From NCBI RefSeq assembly GCF_030867095.1, contig NC_081825.1, positions 50,272,501 to 50,336,500 on the forward strand: a DNA stretch of 64,000 nt, written 5' to 3'. This document shows, in pieces, positions 12,760 to 24,932 of the stretch. A model generated the notes under the pieces. The model was not told where the DNA came from and did not search any database. It worked only from the letters and a program-made list of their open reading frames with translations. The DNA comes from Alligator mississippiensis (lineage: Eukaryota > Chordata > Crocodylia > Alligatoridae). How positions within the stretch are numbered: the first letter of the stretch is position 1; the number at the start of each line of letters is the position of its first letter. The position numbers and the translations under genes were made by a program.

Positions 12760-13554
12760 CTCAGATTCAAATTACTCAGATTCAAGTCACTCAGATTCAA
12801 ATTAGGTCCGTCTGCACATAATGGTGAGGAGAGAAAGGTAAAAAATTTGTATTTTGTGTGTGTGTAACAAAAAAAGATAACAGGTCTGCAGACCTGCTCT
12901 GCTAGTGGATCTTGTTGGGTTTTCAGCTGAAGCCTTTGTCTTCCAGTTCTCTTCCAATTTACCTCTTGGAGCTTTTGGTGAGAACTATTTCTGTAGATGA
13001 ACTCATACATTAGATGCAGCAGCTGCTGAGGTGAGCCAAAAATGGCAAATGTAGGCAGGACATTATGCATCAAAAATTGATGCTTGCTAATGGAAGAGAA
13101 GGGGTAGGGAGATGAATTGTTTATACAGTGCCCAGCACAGCTGAATCATGCAGTTCTGCAAACAAACCACAAAACCTTTTCTCAAAAATTCCTCAACCTG
13201 TGATGGATCTTAAGATAGAATGAAAAGCACCTCCTATTGTTTTAACTGGAGGTTGCTAGTACTGCCAAATTCCTTGAAACATACTCAACAATTTATGACT
13301 CTACAAGCACTATCACACTGAGGGTAATCATAGATTTAGAACTTTAAATTGCATAATAATTCCATAATGAGGTAGAAAGGGCAGAAAATAGTTTTTTCCA
13401 TTCTATTATTTAGAAAGCAAAGATGCAACTGTTTTGCCTGTAATGCTTCCAACATGACATTTGAGGTGGTATGGTAATCTGATATATTCCCAACAAAGTA
13501 TACTGGGATCAACATCAAAGTAAAAGGACTATTTATTTCAAAAGTGGCTAATTG
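12760..13554. other. Intergenic DNA, no gene seen
   Basis: Begins with a short repeat of attcaaattactcagattca type at 12765-12803, then unremarkable AT-rich sequence. Confidence 0.4.
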
Positions 13555-13777
13555 ACATATTCAGGGTTCTAGTATCTTAAGTCTTCCTCTTACCCCTGGG
13601 CTTAGTTGGCTAACTTTGTATCGCATGTAACCTAGTTGCGTTCCCAACCTCACCCCCATCCTTCTATTGTTAGTCCCTCGCCCGGGTGTCCTGTATTTCC
13701 CTATTGGCTTTGTCATCTTTTTTTTTGGATTGGATTTACCATCCTTACATATTCAGGGTTCTAGTATCTTAAGTCTT
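13555..13777. repeat. 31-bp perfect direct repeats flanking a 161-bp segment
   Basis: acatattcagggttctagta followed by tcttaagtctt occurs at 13555-13585 and again at 13747-13777 without mismatch. The segment between is less AT-rich than its surroundings (gcccgggtgtcc, cctcacccccatcc) and has a T9 run near its end. The repeats are too long for a usual target duplication. Origin unknown. Confidence 0.8.
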
Positions 13778-13779
13778 AC

Positions 13780-14337
13780 TACACCTATCCTTAAGACAAA
13801 CTTAGCCACAGCATAACATCAGTGCTGTGAAACATCTTGGTGTACAAATGGCATATTTTATTTGTAAGGGTGCCCACATTAAATCAAAAGGGATCCCATC
13901 AAAAATAATTAAAAACATATTTTTTCTGATTTTCCCTGTTTTCTATAAATGCTCTGTTGTTTGTAAACAAAAGAGATTAGAAAAAAAGATTTTTTTTGTG
14001 CATTTTATAGCATCATGCAAATTCCCAGTTTGACTATTTCCCCTATTAGTTTATCCTGTGGTTTGTGTCAATCTTGTACTCAAAGACAAGAAAAAGAAAA
14101 GATTTAATAGGAAATATTATTCTACATCCATAAAAACTACCAGGAAACCCAGGCAGGCATCTGCCCAAACTACTTTAATTAGTTATATTTTAGTTAACAA
14201 TTCTATTCATATTCCTATACTCTACCATATATTCTCATATACTATATAACCATGGCTTCTGAATGCTTTTTAGTTAGACAAGGAAGACTCTCATAGATTT
14301 GGCTGGGCTTTGTATTGGACCCAGACACTTAAACTGT
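13780..14337. other. Intergenic DNA, no gene seen
   Basis: AT-rich sequence without recognisable gene or repeat. Confidence 0.4.
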
Positions 14338-14608
14338 TAGTAGACCAGGGGTGGGCAACTATTTTAGGCTGAAGGCCACTTACTGAGTTTTGGCAAGCTG
14401 TCAAGGGCCACAGGGGTAGCCCTGCCCCTTAACAGATGCTCCACTCCCTGGTTGCCATCTTGTGACCAGAAGCCCTGCCCCCTAAGCCCTTCCCTTTGCC
14501 ACCAGAAATCCCTCCCCTTGCCCCCAGAAGTACTCCTTTCAGCAAGGGGTTTTGCCATCTCAGAACCAAAAAATACCAAATTATGTTCTAAAAAGTTAAC
14601 ATCTACAA

Positions 14609-14906
14609 CAGGGGTCAGCAACCCCTGGCACACGTGCCAAGCATGGCACACAAGGCCATTTTGCTTGGCACTCCACTGCCAGCCCAGGCTCTAAGCAGCT
14701 GCTGCCAGCCACAGAGCCCAGGCTGCTCCCAGCAGGTGGCTGGGAGGCTGCAAGCCCTGCTGCAAGCAGACTGGGCTCCATGGGCCGGCTGCAGCCAGGA
14801 GGCTGCAAACAGCTGCTCTGGGCTCCGGCATGTTGGCACTCCGGCACTTTCCAAGGTAGACATTGTGGGTTTTTTGACACTCTGACAAAAAAAGTTGCCT
14901 ACCCCG
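14609..14906 (+). mobile_element. Non-autonomous hAT-type element inserted in another
   Basis: 298 bp starting caggggtcagcaacccctgg and ending gttgcctaccccg. Perfect 8-bp target duplications atctacaa lie at 14601-14608 and 14907-14914. Same family as 24933-25319 and 32378-32580 (ggcacacaaggcc-type interior). Being inside the 14346-15708 element, it is the younger insertion. Confidence 0.88.
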
Positions 14907-15029
14907 ATCTACAACATTCATTATTGATTTTAAAAAATATTTTTGTCCTGGTTTACATGTGTTTGTGTGGTGTATGTAGAGGTGATTGTATATAATAGCT
15001 TAAAATGAAGTCTCAGTCTTGTATATTGT

Positions 15030-15432
15030 GTAGGGGTGGGAGGTATGGAGGTGGGTATTGGTTTGTGGGGGGCTGTGAGTGTGTGGGTATGTGGGGTCTG
15101 GGGGAGGGTGTGGGTGTGCCTGTAGGAGGTGGATGGGTGTGGGGGGTGTGGTTGTGGGATGAAGAAGCATGTCAGTGTGTGTGTGGATATGTGGGGTCTG
15201 GGTGCATATGGGGTTTGTGGGAGATTGCGGGGGGAGGGGGTGTGGGTGTGGGGGTCTGTGTGTATGGCAGTGTGTTGGGGGTGTAGGTGCATGTGTTTGG
15301 TGGGGTGTGGAACTCACCCTACAAACACACTCTGCCCCTGCCTTCACACACACACAAACACACTCTGCCCCTGCCTACGCGCACACACACACACACACAC
15401 ACACACATATGCTGCCCCTCCCCACACACACA
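15030..15432. repeat. GT-rich then CA-rich simple sequence
   Basis: 15030-15305 is a degenerate GTGGG/GTGT tract and 15340-15432 a CA-type tract with a (CA)n core at 15383-15408. Together they could pair as an imperfect hairpin. Long frames on both strands here are simple-sequence translations (His/Thr/Pro or Gly/Val/Cys), not proteins. Confidence 0.85.
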
Positions 15433-15709
15433 TCTGTACTGGTACAAGCCCTATGCTCCCCAGTCCAGTGATGCAGCCAGGAACCACATGATGCCAAAGC
15501 AATACGGGGGCAGGAAGGCAGGGAAATGGCTGGGGCAGGAATGGGATGCTCGGTCCTGCTGGCTCCCCCTGGGTCCTGCCCCTGCTTCTATCATCTTTGA
15601 CAGGCAGCCAGGAGCAAATAAATATTAATGTTTTAAGGGCCCCGCTGGCCAGATAGAATGAGCTGGTGGGCCAAATCCAGCCTGTGGGCCATATTTTGCC
15701 TGCCCCTGT

Positions 15710-16690
15710 AGCAGACAGTTCCCCTTAAAAAAATTTGATGGTGGTGGTGGTAGTGGTAATGTTCTCAAACTGAAACAGAATTAGACTTTTATACAGCTCA
15801 CACTTTTAGGTTAATTAACCCAAACTGTCTTCTCTGCTACTGTACCTGCAAGGTTCTGTGACCTGAGGCTGTTCTATTATGCTGTGATCTTTATGATATC
15901 ATGTCTGAAGGAAAAAATCAGTTTTTCTTATTTTTTTAATATTGGAGCCTTCATCTTTCTTACAACCCACATCCTCTTTTTATTTGTCATTGCTCACTGT
16001 ACCTTATGTATCCCAGACTCCAACCTTGCAAGCTGCTCCACCCAATCATAAGATTAGGGCCAAAAATAAGTTCCTTGAGAGGCTGACTTGTTTTTATTTG
16101 TAGCACTGTAGATACAATATATACTCTGCAAAGAGTAAAGTACTGATAGTGAAAGGAAACATGTAAATTAAGAAGAGTAAATTTTGATATGACAGTAATC
16201 CACATACAAGACAGTGCAGCCTTTATTCAGAGAGCAAATGTTAAGTAAGACATCTTCTCCTGCCCTTGGCTCTTTAATTTCCAAAGAGACTGATGCAGTA
16301 AATAAAACATTTAGGGTAATATTGATTTTGATGGTGTGGATTTAATCTGGCAACAGCAAGGAGAATAAATGGGTACATTTTTTCCAAAAGCTACCTCTGT
16401 ATCTAACTGGTCTTAGGACGTTTCTCTTTTTAGAGTTGTATCAGCAGGATTTCATTCATGAGCTGACAATTCCACATCTAGCTCTTAATTTCCACAAATG
16501 AGAGACATTTTTTCTAATATGTCTCAAGATATTTCATGATTTTTATTTTAAATGACTCAACATCCTATTTGATTGTAACAATTAAAAGTTAAAAATTTAA
16601 AAATGCTTCCCCTTTTTATTGTCGGATAACAGGAATCCAGCACAACTTCAGGTGGGGACACTGGGTGGGGTGGTTGCAACTGTTGCACTG
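15710..16690. other. Intergenic DNA, no gene seen
   Basis: A short GGT run at 15740-15762; otherwise plain AT-rich sequence. Confidence 0.4.
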
Positions 16691-17520
16691 CATACTGTAT
16701 CTATCTACATTGTTTTACAGACAAGATTCTTGGGGTTAATGTGATATCTTTTATTAGACCAACTAAATAGTTGGAAAAATAGTTCTTGGCAAGCTTTCAG
16801 GCACAAACACCCTTCATCAGGCATAGGGAGAGTCTGCTTGTGTTTTGTGTTCTCCTGGATGAAATAGAAGCCAATATGCAAAATGCAGGTCTGTGAAAAT
16901 ACAAATGTGTGGCAGTGAGGCTCAGTGGCAATGGGAAACAATAGGTGCAAGGCAGGTAGGTGGGCGGGAAAGAGGGGAATGTTGCCCTGGTGATAGAAAG
17001 TAGCTGGTAAAATGTAGAGGTTACCTGGTGTTATTGCACGGCAGGCAGGTCATAAAGTGCCATAAATCCAATATCTATATTTAGTCCATGATTGTTTGTG
17101 TCCAGTGGATTTATGAAGTTCATAGGCTCGTCTATGAAAGGTGTTTTGTAAATTCCCTTTGAGGATTAGAACTGAGAGACTGGAGAGAGAGTAGTTGTCT
17201 TGTGGGAAGTGTGCACCCACAGGTAATTAGGTATTTTTGTCTTTGATAGATTTTCAGTGTGGGTTCATTCTGGTGCACAGTTGTTGTTTGGTTTCTCCTA
17301 CATATTTTTTATCAGGGCATTTAGTGTAGTAGAAGGTTATTCTACTGCACTCATCACTAAGAGAATAAAGTGTGTCTGAGCCATCAGACAAGGCATAATG
17401 GAAGCCTGCAGAGCCATTTTGCATTGATTCCACGTCTTCCAGACAGTGGATTAGGACAGGACATTCCAAGAACAGGGGAAAGACAGTCTCTGGGCACGTT
17501 GTCTCAGAGTTCAGGGAGGC
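16690..17520 (-). mobile_element. Penelope-like retroelement fragment with GIY-YIG endonuclease remains
   Basis: On the minus strand a frame at 17469-17254 ends ITFYYTKCPDKKYVGETKQQ, the start of the GIY-YIG endonuclease found at the C terminus of Penelope-like elements; it then degenerates. The 3' part (16950-16705) carries the tail module of these elements: 'cctgatgaagggtgtttgtg', 'gaaagcttgc' and 'ggtctaataaaagatatcac'. Reverse transcriptase is absent. An old, broken copy. Confidence 0.75.
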
Positions 17521-17564
17521 TGCTCTTCTGAAGTCTTCTCTAAATTACCCTGTGGAGCATGGGA

Positions 17565-17665
17565 TATTTGTTGTAGCCACGTTGATCTAGAGACAGGCGT
17601 ACAAAACTCTAGGGGTAGAAGTGATAACTTTAGTCTAATAAAAGATATCACCTCTACCCCAAACG
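17565..17665. repeat. Penelope-like element end with hairpin
   Basis: Has ttgtagccacgttgatctag and tctaataaaagatatcacct. Arms 17612-17626 (ggggtagaagtgata) and 17646-17660 (tatcacctctacccc) pair. Same layout as 9245-9370. Confidence 0.6.
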
Positions 17666-17789
17666 TTTGTCTGTCTGTGGAGCGTAGGTCTCCACTAGAA
17701 TTAATCATGAAATACACTGAGTAGTACTGCCCCTCAAGTCTATCCTTTAAAATATATTCTTTTCTAAATAAAATGACCTTGCTATACAG

Positions 17790-17875
17790 CTGGACCTATC
17801 GGGAGCCTCGCAGGCTGAATGACATGGCTCTGTGGGTCAGATCTGCCCCACAAGCTGAGGGTTGAGCCTCCCTAA
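17790..17875. repeat. hAT-type element fragment
   Basis: ggctgaatgacatggctctg and gctgagggttgagcctccct resemble the ends of the hAT-like repeat at 42546-43040. Edges are unclear. Confidence 0.3.
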
Positions 17876-17879
17876 TTTA

Positions 17880-20800
17880 CTCAGTTCAGGAAAAATAGTA
17901 ATTTTCAGTCGTGTTCATGTTACCCCTTAATAGCACTATGGATATGTATCTATTATCTGGCACTGCTCACAAGAACCAAGTATTGCCTCAAAACTCTAGG
18001 ATGCTTGGCCTGTACTTTTCCTGGCAAGGTACTGTTGAATAGTTTAATAAAAACAGCAATATTACATAAAAAGTAGACGGTGTCTCATTCTCGGCACTCA
18101 GATACCATAGTGATACATGCCCTGAAAATCACATAGGTTAGGTGAGCTGTGGTGAGCAGTGTTTCCTTTGGACAAAGTTACACATATGGAAGCTGTGCCA
18201 ACAGCTGCTGAACTTTTTATAAATGTCTGTAGTACGATTGAGGGCATGGTCACACAAACAACTTACCATGATGTAAACAAGGTTGATAATTTTACTGCAC
18301 AGCAACTCTGCTATACCTATAAATGTTCAGGCTCTGCTTCACAGTGAATGAAAACTAAGTCCTAGGACCTCACCTCCTCAGCGAAGGGAGGTAGTAGCAC
18401 ACACACACTGCAAGTACCTTGAATTAACTGCACTTGAAAATCTGGCTTTAGTCAATGTACAATAGAATAGATGGGCCTAATCTAAAGCCTATTGAAAAAA
18501 AATAGAAAGACTCCTATTGTGTCCAGTGGGCTTTGGATCAAATCTTTCTCCTAGATGTTTTAGAGAGTTATAAAGGCCTGTTTCAAGAGAACTTTAAGAT
18601 GTTTCTTGACAATGAAAATTTACTCAGGTCTTCATGTAAGGAGACTTACTTTTACCATTCACTATGAAAATAAGAGTGAGCAGGCTTCACCACATTGGTA
18701 TTTTCCACCTTAGCAAGTGACAAACACAGAGTCAGATGTTGTTTGTAATAAAATCAGAGGGTGACTCCTCTCTGAATAAATTTAATAAACAAAAGGAAAA
18801 TCAGGAACATTACCAACAGCAGTAACAGATGAACAGGAAGGAATGGTGCACAGGTAGAATTATATAGGTAGGATTACATATTTAACAATAATTCCAGTCT
18901 CTACCCAAAGAGCTCTCCCAAGAATGAGAAGGGACAATCACATCAACAGATAGTACCACTTTGAGATGATGCATTTGTGTCATTGGTTACTGACCTGTCT
19001 CTAACTATCAGCAAGAGCAATGTATTAGCAAACTGTGCAGTTCACCATCAGGAAGTGGGTGTTGCAGACAGGAACCACCTCCACCTATTTCTCTTTCCTC
19101 TAACTTGCACGAACTGTTGGTACAACAGATAGCTGCTATCTTTACTGGGTGGGTACCACTATTTTGAGGGCATCTGTTAGGCACACTCATCCACTCAATA
19201 CAATTTGACTTCTGCTGTAGGTGAGTTTTTTTTCTTAACTACAGTATAGATAAATAAATTAATAAATGACTGTAACAAGGCCTCAGCTACCTCGAAACAG
19301 CGGCAGTATAAGTGCTCCTAATAGGGAAAGGAGTGCACCAGTGAAAACTGGACTGGCTACAGCCCAGCAACAGAAACATTTTCAATGTATTCCTCACAGA
19401 ATAAGTTGCAATAGATTACAGATCCTTAAATACAGAAGCAAAGACCTAAATGTATTCAGGATGCCAAAGGGTCTTTACAGACCATGAACTGCCAGCCTGG
19501 CTTGCCAGACTTTGCACATGCAAAAGGGGACATGGAGCGAACAGAGGGGAATGGACAAATTTAAGACATAAAAATAAATTGTCTTCAATCACCTTCCTAC
19601 CCACTTCATTCTAATGAGTTACCTGAAGTGATTCTAAGTAGCCCTAATACAGAAGTCTGATCCCAAACTGAAAAAGCAGGTCTAAGAGCAACCTTAGACT
19701 CAGAGAATTACACTAGAGAGGCAGCTTTGCTAAAGTTAAAGTTGACAACCTCTTTCTGCTTAAAGTGCTCTAAAATCCAGATGCTTACTCTGATTTTCCT
19801 GGAATGTGGTATGCCTCATGGGGGTGCTTGGTTTCTTCATAAAGGCAGGTGCTTAAATGGATTTCACTGCATGTGTATAGACTGAGTAGCCAAAGGCCTT
19901 CCAACCTTTCATTTGAGCTGGGTAGCCCAAGGGGATGTGTAGCAGTCATCAAACCTTCCATACACGTAGCTAGTGTCAATTCAAATCTGACCCTTGGTTG
20001 AAATCTGTTGAGGGGGAAAGTAAAAGAAGTATATTGCTGCAATCTGGCAGGGATCTGGGGGGAAATGTAATTCTAGAAGAGAGAGAATTCAGCAAATGTT
20101 CAAACTATTTCAGCAAATACTATAAATTCCATGAGAGGATGCTTGCTGGGAGGGGAAAGCAACTCTCGAGGATGAAAAAACGGGGAAAAGGATTTGGTGC
20201 GATGTCAAGAGGATGGAAAAAATGGACATGAGTGGGAGGGAAAGATAGAGGGGCTTAAACCATGGGAAGGGTGAGGATCATGGTGAACAGGGTAGACCAG
20301 AAATGGTAGGGCACTAGAAGGGTGGCAGGGCAATTGGGCGGTATCTGCGTCAACCCTATGAACTCTCCTAGGTGTACCAGGATCTGGAAGTGGGGCTGTA
20401 TCTGAGAAGCTGCGATCCCCTTTCCTTGGTCTCCCATGTGTGCCAGGATCTCAAGGGTTCTCTCCCCTTCTGGGAGTGTCTGAGGCTGCCTACCTGTTTC
20501 ACTGTAAGAGCTGAGATCTGAAGATTGCTGTACATTTTAGCAGGAATCTCAGCTTGTGCTAGGATCTGAGTGTATCTATGAATGTTTAAACCTCCCTCCT
20601 TATTTTCTTCCAGTTGTAAGTCAACACCTGCAGAAGCCCAGTACCACTTTAGGGTGAGCTGAGAATACCAAGAGCATAGTGATGAACCTGGCATGAGGAG
20701 TTGAGAACAAGTATGCCTGATGCATATCTCTGGCTTCCTTATTCAGATATAGTCTATTACATTTTCAGATATTAAAAACACATCCAAGTGTACAGATCTT

Positions 20801-21600
20801 ATCTGACTTGTCTATTTGTTCCCATGTCCATGGTGATTAGAACTGGAACCCTAAATCCCAATAGTTCCCAACTCAGAAAACATTGAGAACTTAAGTGGAT
20901 CTGAGCCCACTTTTTGAAATCCACATCTTTGGTCATTTCTGCTGACTGCTGTAATATGGACAGAGCAGACTGATGGTAGGTTCCTTTGCTAGTTGAATGC
21001 AGCCAGCAGTTGTTTTTTTTAATTTCAGAAGCCAGGTTTTTTTAAGGAATCATTAGCAAATTGTTTCCCTTCTTGCTGTCTCTGGCACTCATTGCCTCAG
21101 GCCTTGTCAGAAACAAATGTCAGTATAATGCAGAAATCCAGGACACAGTCTTCCATCCCAGGAAAATAGCACCAAGACTTGCATTGAATTCTACAGGGGC
21201 ACAGAGGGCTTAACAGACTAAAAGATTAGTTTATTGATCAATTCTGGTGCCCAGAAGAAAAATTGATTTTGTTTTTTGGCCATCTAGTGCTCATGAAACA
21301 TATTTTTAAGTTCACCCCCTCCAATCCCTGGGCCAGAAGTGAGAGTAATTTACTTGGAGTACATACTGCCTGCACTTAATCTATTCAGTCTAACAGTAAA
21401 TGGTAAATTAGATGCAAGTGACTTAAGATATCTGTTTGCCTCTTACATTTGTTGCACTGCAATGAGGAAACTCCTGTTCAGGAATTGCAGGCAGTATCTT
21501 TGTTGCCTGTACATTAGCTGAGGGTCTTCGTTGGTGGGTCTCCTCTGTTAAAAGTTAAAATAATTTTAAAAAACAGCTAAGAGATCTGCAATGTGTTAGA
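17880..21600. other. Intergenic DNA, no gene seen
   Basis: About 3.7 kb with short frames only. The 20255-20694 minus frames lack domains or splice support. No RNA gene seen. Confidence 0.4.
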
Positions 21601-21606
21601 TATTAA

Positions 21607-22065
21607 GGGTGCATCCAGATGAGCGCACACATGCAGTATGCAACACCTGTGGCAACTTGCACAAATTGCACATGCCACACATGCGGTTGTTTGCTGCACT
21701 GCTAGTTTGCAGCACAGCAGGTTATTTTTTAACCTCGGTGTCAAAAATACCCACACCTGAAAAAAACAGGGTGGCGCACATGGCAGCAGCGTGCGCTGCC
21801 CAAAACCAGAGTCTGCCTGGCCAGAGCCACACTCCAGCTGCCAGCCAGGCTTCATATGCCAGGTTGCCACTGCTGGAGCCCTGGCCCCAGAAGACCAGGT
21901 AAGGCTGCTGGAGCCAGCCCTCCCCTACCCACCAGGGGCAGCTTGCCACATGCCAGAATGCACATGCATGGGTGTTCCCCTGAGACAAGTAGCAGTGGCA
22001 CAACAATGTGCCACTGCTATTTATTCCTGGGGAAATGTACGTGAGTGCTCATCTGGATGTGCTCC
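21607..22065. mobile_element. MITE with about 25-bp terminal inverted repeats
   Basis: Left end gggtgcatccagatgagcgc and right end gtgctcatctggatgtgctcc are inverted copies. The 459-bp interior is GC-richer (cagcctgcctgg-type) and codes for nothing recognisable; the long frames on both strands overlap this element. Family not identified. Confidence 0.7.
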
Positions 22066-22107
22066 AAAATAGAATTTTCCAAACTGGTTCTGTGACTTAA
22101 GTGGTAA

Positions 22108-22245
22108 AGAGAGGTAGTTAGTTGTGTTAGTCTGAAGTCAGGAAGAAGACAGGGTAGATTTGTACCTTATAAACTGACAAAATAAGAGATGTATAGCATA
22201 AGTTTTCATAAGCAGTGGGCCTACTTCATCAGATGCTATGAAGGG
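22108..22245 (+). repeat. Penelope-like 3' tail module
   Basis: gttgtgttagtctgaagtca, 'accttataaactgac', 'aagttttcataagcag' and 'cttcatcagatgctatgaa' follow the order seen, inverted, at 46425-46510. This is the tail type common in crocodilian and turtle genomes. Confidence 0.55.
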
Positions 22246-22249
22246 ACTG

Positions 22250-24190
22250 CCATAGGACCAAATTTTCTAAGTTATTTTATGTGCTTAACAATGCAGATAA
22301 ATGCTTCTAGGAATTTTGAAAAGCACCTAACCTAGGAAGCTAATTTCCATTTGAAAATCCCAGTATTAGGAGCCAAAGTCTCATTGAAAGGTCAATTGGG
22401 TTAAGGTACATAAATTGCTTTGACACTTATGAAAATTTTATCCATAGAAAAAAATACAGCTCCATGTTTAATAAGAGTATGCAAACTCAGAGCCGTGTAT
22501 TAGTTAGGGTGAGCATACAGTCTATAGACTTTCCAGTGTATCATGCTTTATGAGTGGGCTCAGTTACCATCACACAGGGACATGCAACAAGATATCCAGA
22601 GGCCACTGTAGATAAAAGAGTAACATGGAGTGTTATGAGAGATCATACAATTACTGAAAGCAGGTAGTTTGTACTTCTGAAAGAGGACACCCGTCACTTA
22701 CAAGCAAAAGGACCTTGGGAGGACTCAGGTAAGGAGCCTGAAATGGGGGAAATAGAGTGTGCAGGGAGCTTTGTTTAAAGAGGTCAGCATTATTGATACA
22801 GTACATTTTCTGCAGATCTGAAATGGGATGGTGTTGCAGATACTAATTTAACTGCAGATCTCTTTCCTGCCCAACTACATCTCTGCCCAATGTATAAATG
22901 CCCTCCTATGTGCTCATATGGAGAAGACAAATTATGCCACAGATATTCTGCTTCTTCCCCCTCACCATTTCAACTCTCATTCAGGTATCTCCTCTTTGTA
23001 CCCAGGCATCTCCTCTGTGCCTACCTAGAAAAGACAGTTTCACTCTCAAAATGTAAGTAATTATATAAGAAAAGCAGATTGAGAAAGTGACACAAATAGT
23101 AATGGGATTCCAGTGAAGGTTTAACCTTGGAGGAATCCAGGGAAAAATAAAAAGTAGTATTTTCCCTCCATTATGCATGTTGAATGGAAAAATGATCCCA
23201 CATGTGTGCTGCGCCAGGTTCTGTTCCTACTGTCTGTGAATGTGACTGTACCTGGGCAGCCGAAATCAAATGTAACCTATAAAAAAGAATCTCTCAAACT
23301 GCCTCTGCTCCCTTGTAAAACATAATAATAGACCTAATGTAGTCATTAGATTTCACATTTTTCTGTTGAAATGTCATGCCTTTGAAGTCAGTGGGTCTGC
23401 TGTAAATATTGAATGCTGTGACAAGATTTGCTTTTTCCAGCATTACTCACCTAAGCTGCAGTGGAAGAGATAACTGTTTAGCTATGTCAAATATTAACTA
23501 AGGAGGAACAGAATTAAATATGTGATGCTCTGTTTGGCCTAGATTTTAAAAAGTCTCTCCTATCTCATCCTTGCATCTATTTAATACTGCAGCAGAAGCA
23601 TCCTGTCAGCTTACCTCACTAAGAAAAAACATTGCAGAGTAGAAGGCAGCCATGAGCCTAGATTTAAAGTTCTGTGAAATGCTAATGCTGTTCTAGATCT
23701 CAGGCCAAAATTTCACTCTTATTTACATCCCATTGACTTATATAAGAGCGCACAAGAATAGCTGAGGGAAGAATAGGGCGCATCTTCTCTAATGTCATAG
23801 TCAAGGACTATCATGTTAATAGTATCAGAAGGAGAACATTACAGAACTTGTAATCACTGAACGGCAACATGTATAATACACACTGGGTACACTCATTGAG
23901 GTGCATAGCCTCAGGACTGAAAAAAGACTACATACCTACTCAGGAGTATAACAGGGCAGCTCCACACCCTGGGCAACTTTAGGACATGGAGCAGTGATAC
24001 CTGCCACGCTGCCTGTAGTGATGATGAAAGTAGCTATTTTTGTGCCCCTTCATCCCCAGGCAGCAGCCAGGGCTGTTGCCCCCATCTCCCACTTTCAGTT
24101 ACACTACCGTGCCTGCTCAGATTTTATACATACCTAAATTCAGTATAAAAAAATGCTCAATAAAGACAGATCTGTGCTGCTTGCAGATCC
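22250..24190. other. Intergenic DNA, no gene seen
   Basis: Plain sequence without a gene or clear repeat termini. Confidence 0.4.
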
Positions 24191-24192
24191 AC

Positions 24193-24430
24193 AACTGACT
24201 AGTTCATCTCATTCTTCCAATTTCTAATAGTTTCAGGGCTGTTGGTAGAAGCCATGAAAATAAGAGGAACTAGTCAGTTTGGGGGCTGGGCTCCTAGTGA
24301 CACAGACCTGACCAACCTGTATATTTAACTAACACTATTATTTACAGCGCTGCTAGTCCTGTGACATTAGCAAACCTAAAACTGACTAGCTTTCCCTCGT
24401 TTTCAAGGCCATTCGTAGCAGCCTTTAAAT
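24193..24430. repeat. Three copies of a 40-50 bp repeat, one inverted
   Basis: aactgactagttc at 24193-24205 is matched by gaactagtcagtt at 24267-24279 (perfect 13-bp inversion, homology extending inward). A third, diverged copy starting aaactgactagctttccctc lies at 24379. The arrangement suggests a foldback element next to a related end. Confidence 0.6.
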
Positions 24431-24932
24431 GCCTTACAAATGAGAGCGAACAGCCATGAAATTGGCTTCTGTCCTTTTCCAGGCTTCTAGCAGCAACCTT
24501 TCACAACTGCTTCCCCTTCACTATTCTAGTGCAGTTAAAGGAAATACACTTATTTGCAAACTAGATAGCTATGGTTACAACCAAGCAGGCAGTTAACCAA
24601 AATACAATTAAGCTTAGTATACAGTGTGGGGTGAAAGATGCTGTGCATTTGAACAGTTATGCACTTCACTGATAACAGACAACCAGAGTGGGTTACAATA
24701 TAAGAAACAAACAGCACGTTGGAACTGGCACTGTGTTATGTAGTCAAGTAAATGATGCACTTATCCAGCATGCATATAAATAGGGGAGTTCTTGAGTTCA
24801 CTTATTTTCCTGTACTGACCACCCATGTCATTTAAACAGTGTAGGAAATCAACTGTGGCTAGGCTATCATGTTCTCCACATGTAGGGGCGTGTAGAGTTT
24901 ATAGACAAGAGGGAGTGATCACAGTCTAGACT

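Larger units (their letters stand above)
14346..15708 (-). mobile_element. Non-autonomous hAT-type element, longer member, with a nested insertion
   Basis: Starts caggggtgggcaactatttt and ends ttttgcctgcccctg, the terminal inverted repeat of the 187-bp elements at 25067 and 31898. Flanks tagtagac and tagcagac (14338-14345, 15709-15716) are a near-perfect 8-bp target duplication. Interior includes GT/CA-rich simple sequence and no transposase. A second element sits inside it at 14609-14906. Confidence 0.8.

Noticed and set aside
14930-15628. Several 90-120 codon frames rich in His/Thr or Gly/Val
   Set aside because: Simple-sequence GT/CA tracts inside a transposon.
20255-20694. Minus frames of 60 and 108 codons considered as exons
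   Set aside because: No domain, no matching splice phases, no relation to TMEM156 or FAM114A1 that I can see.
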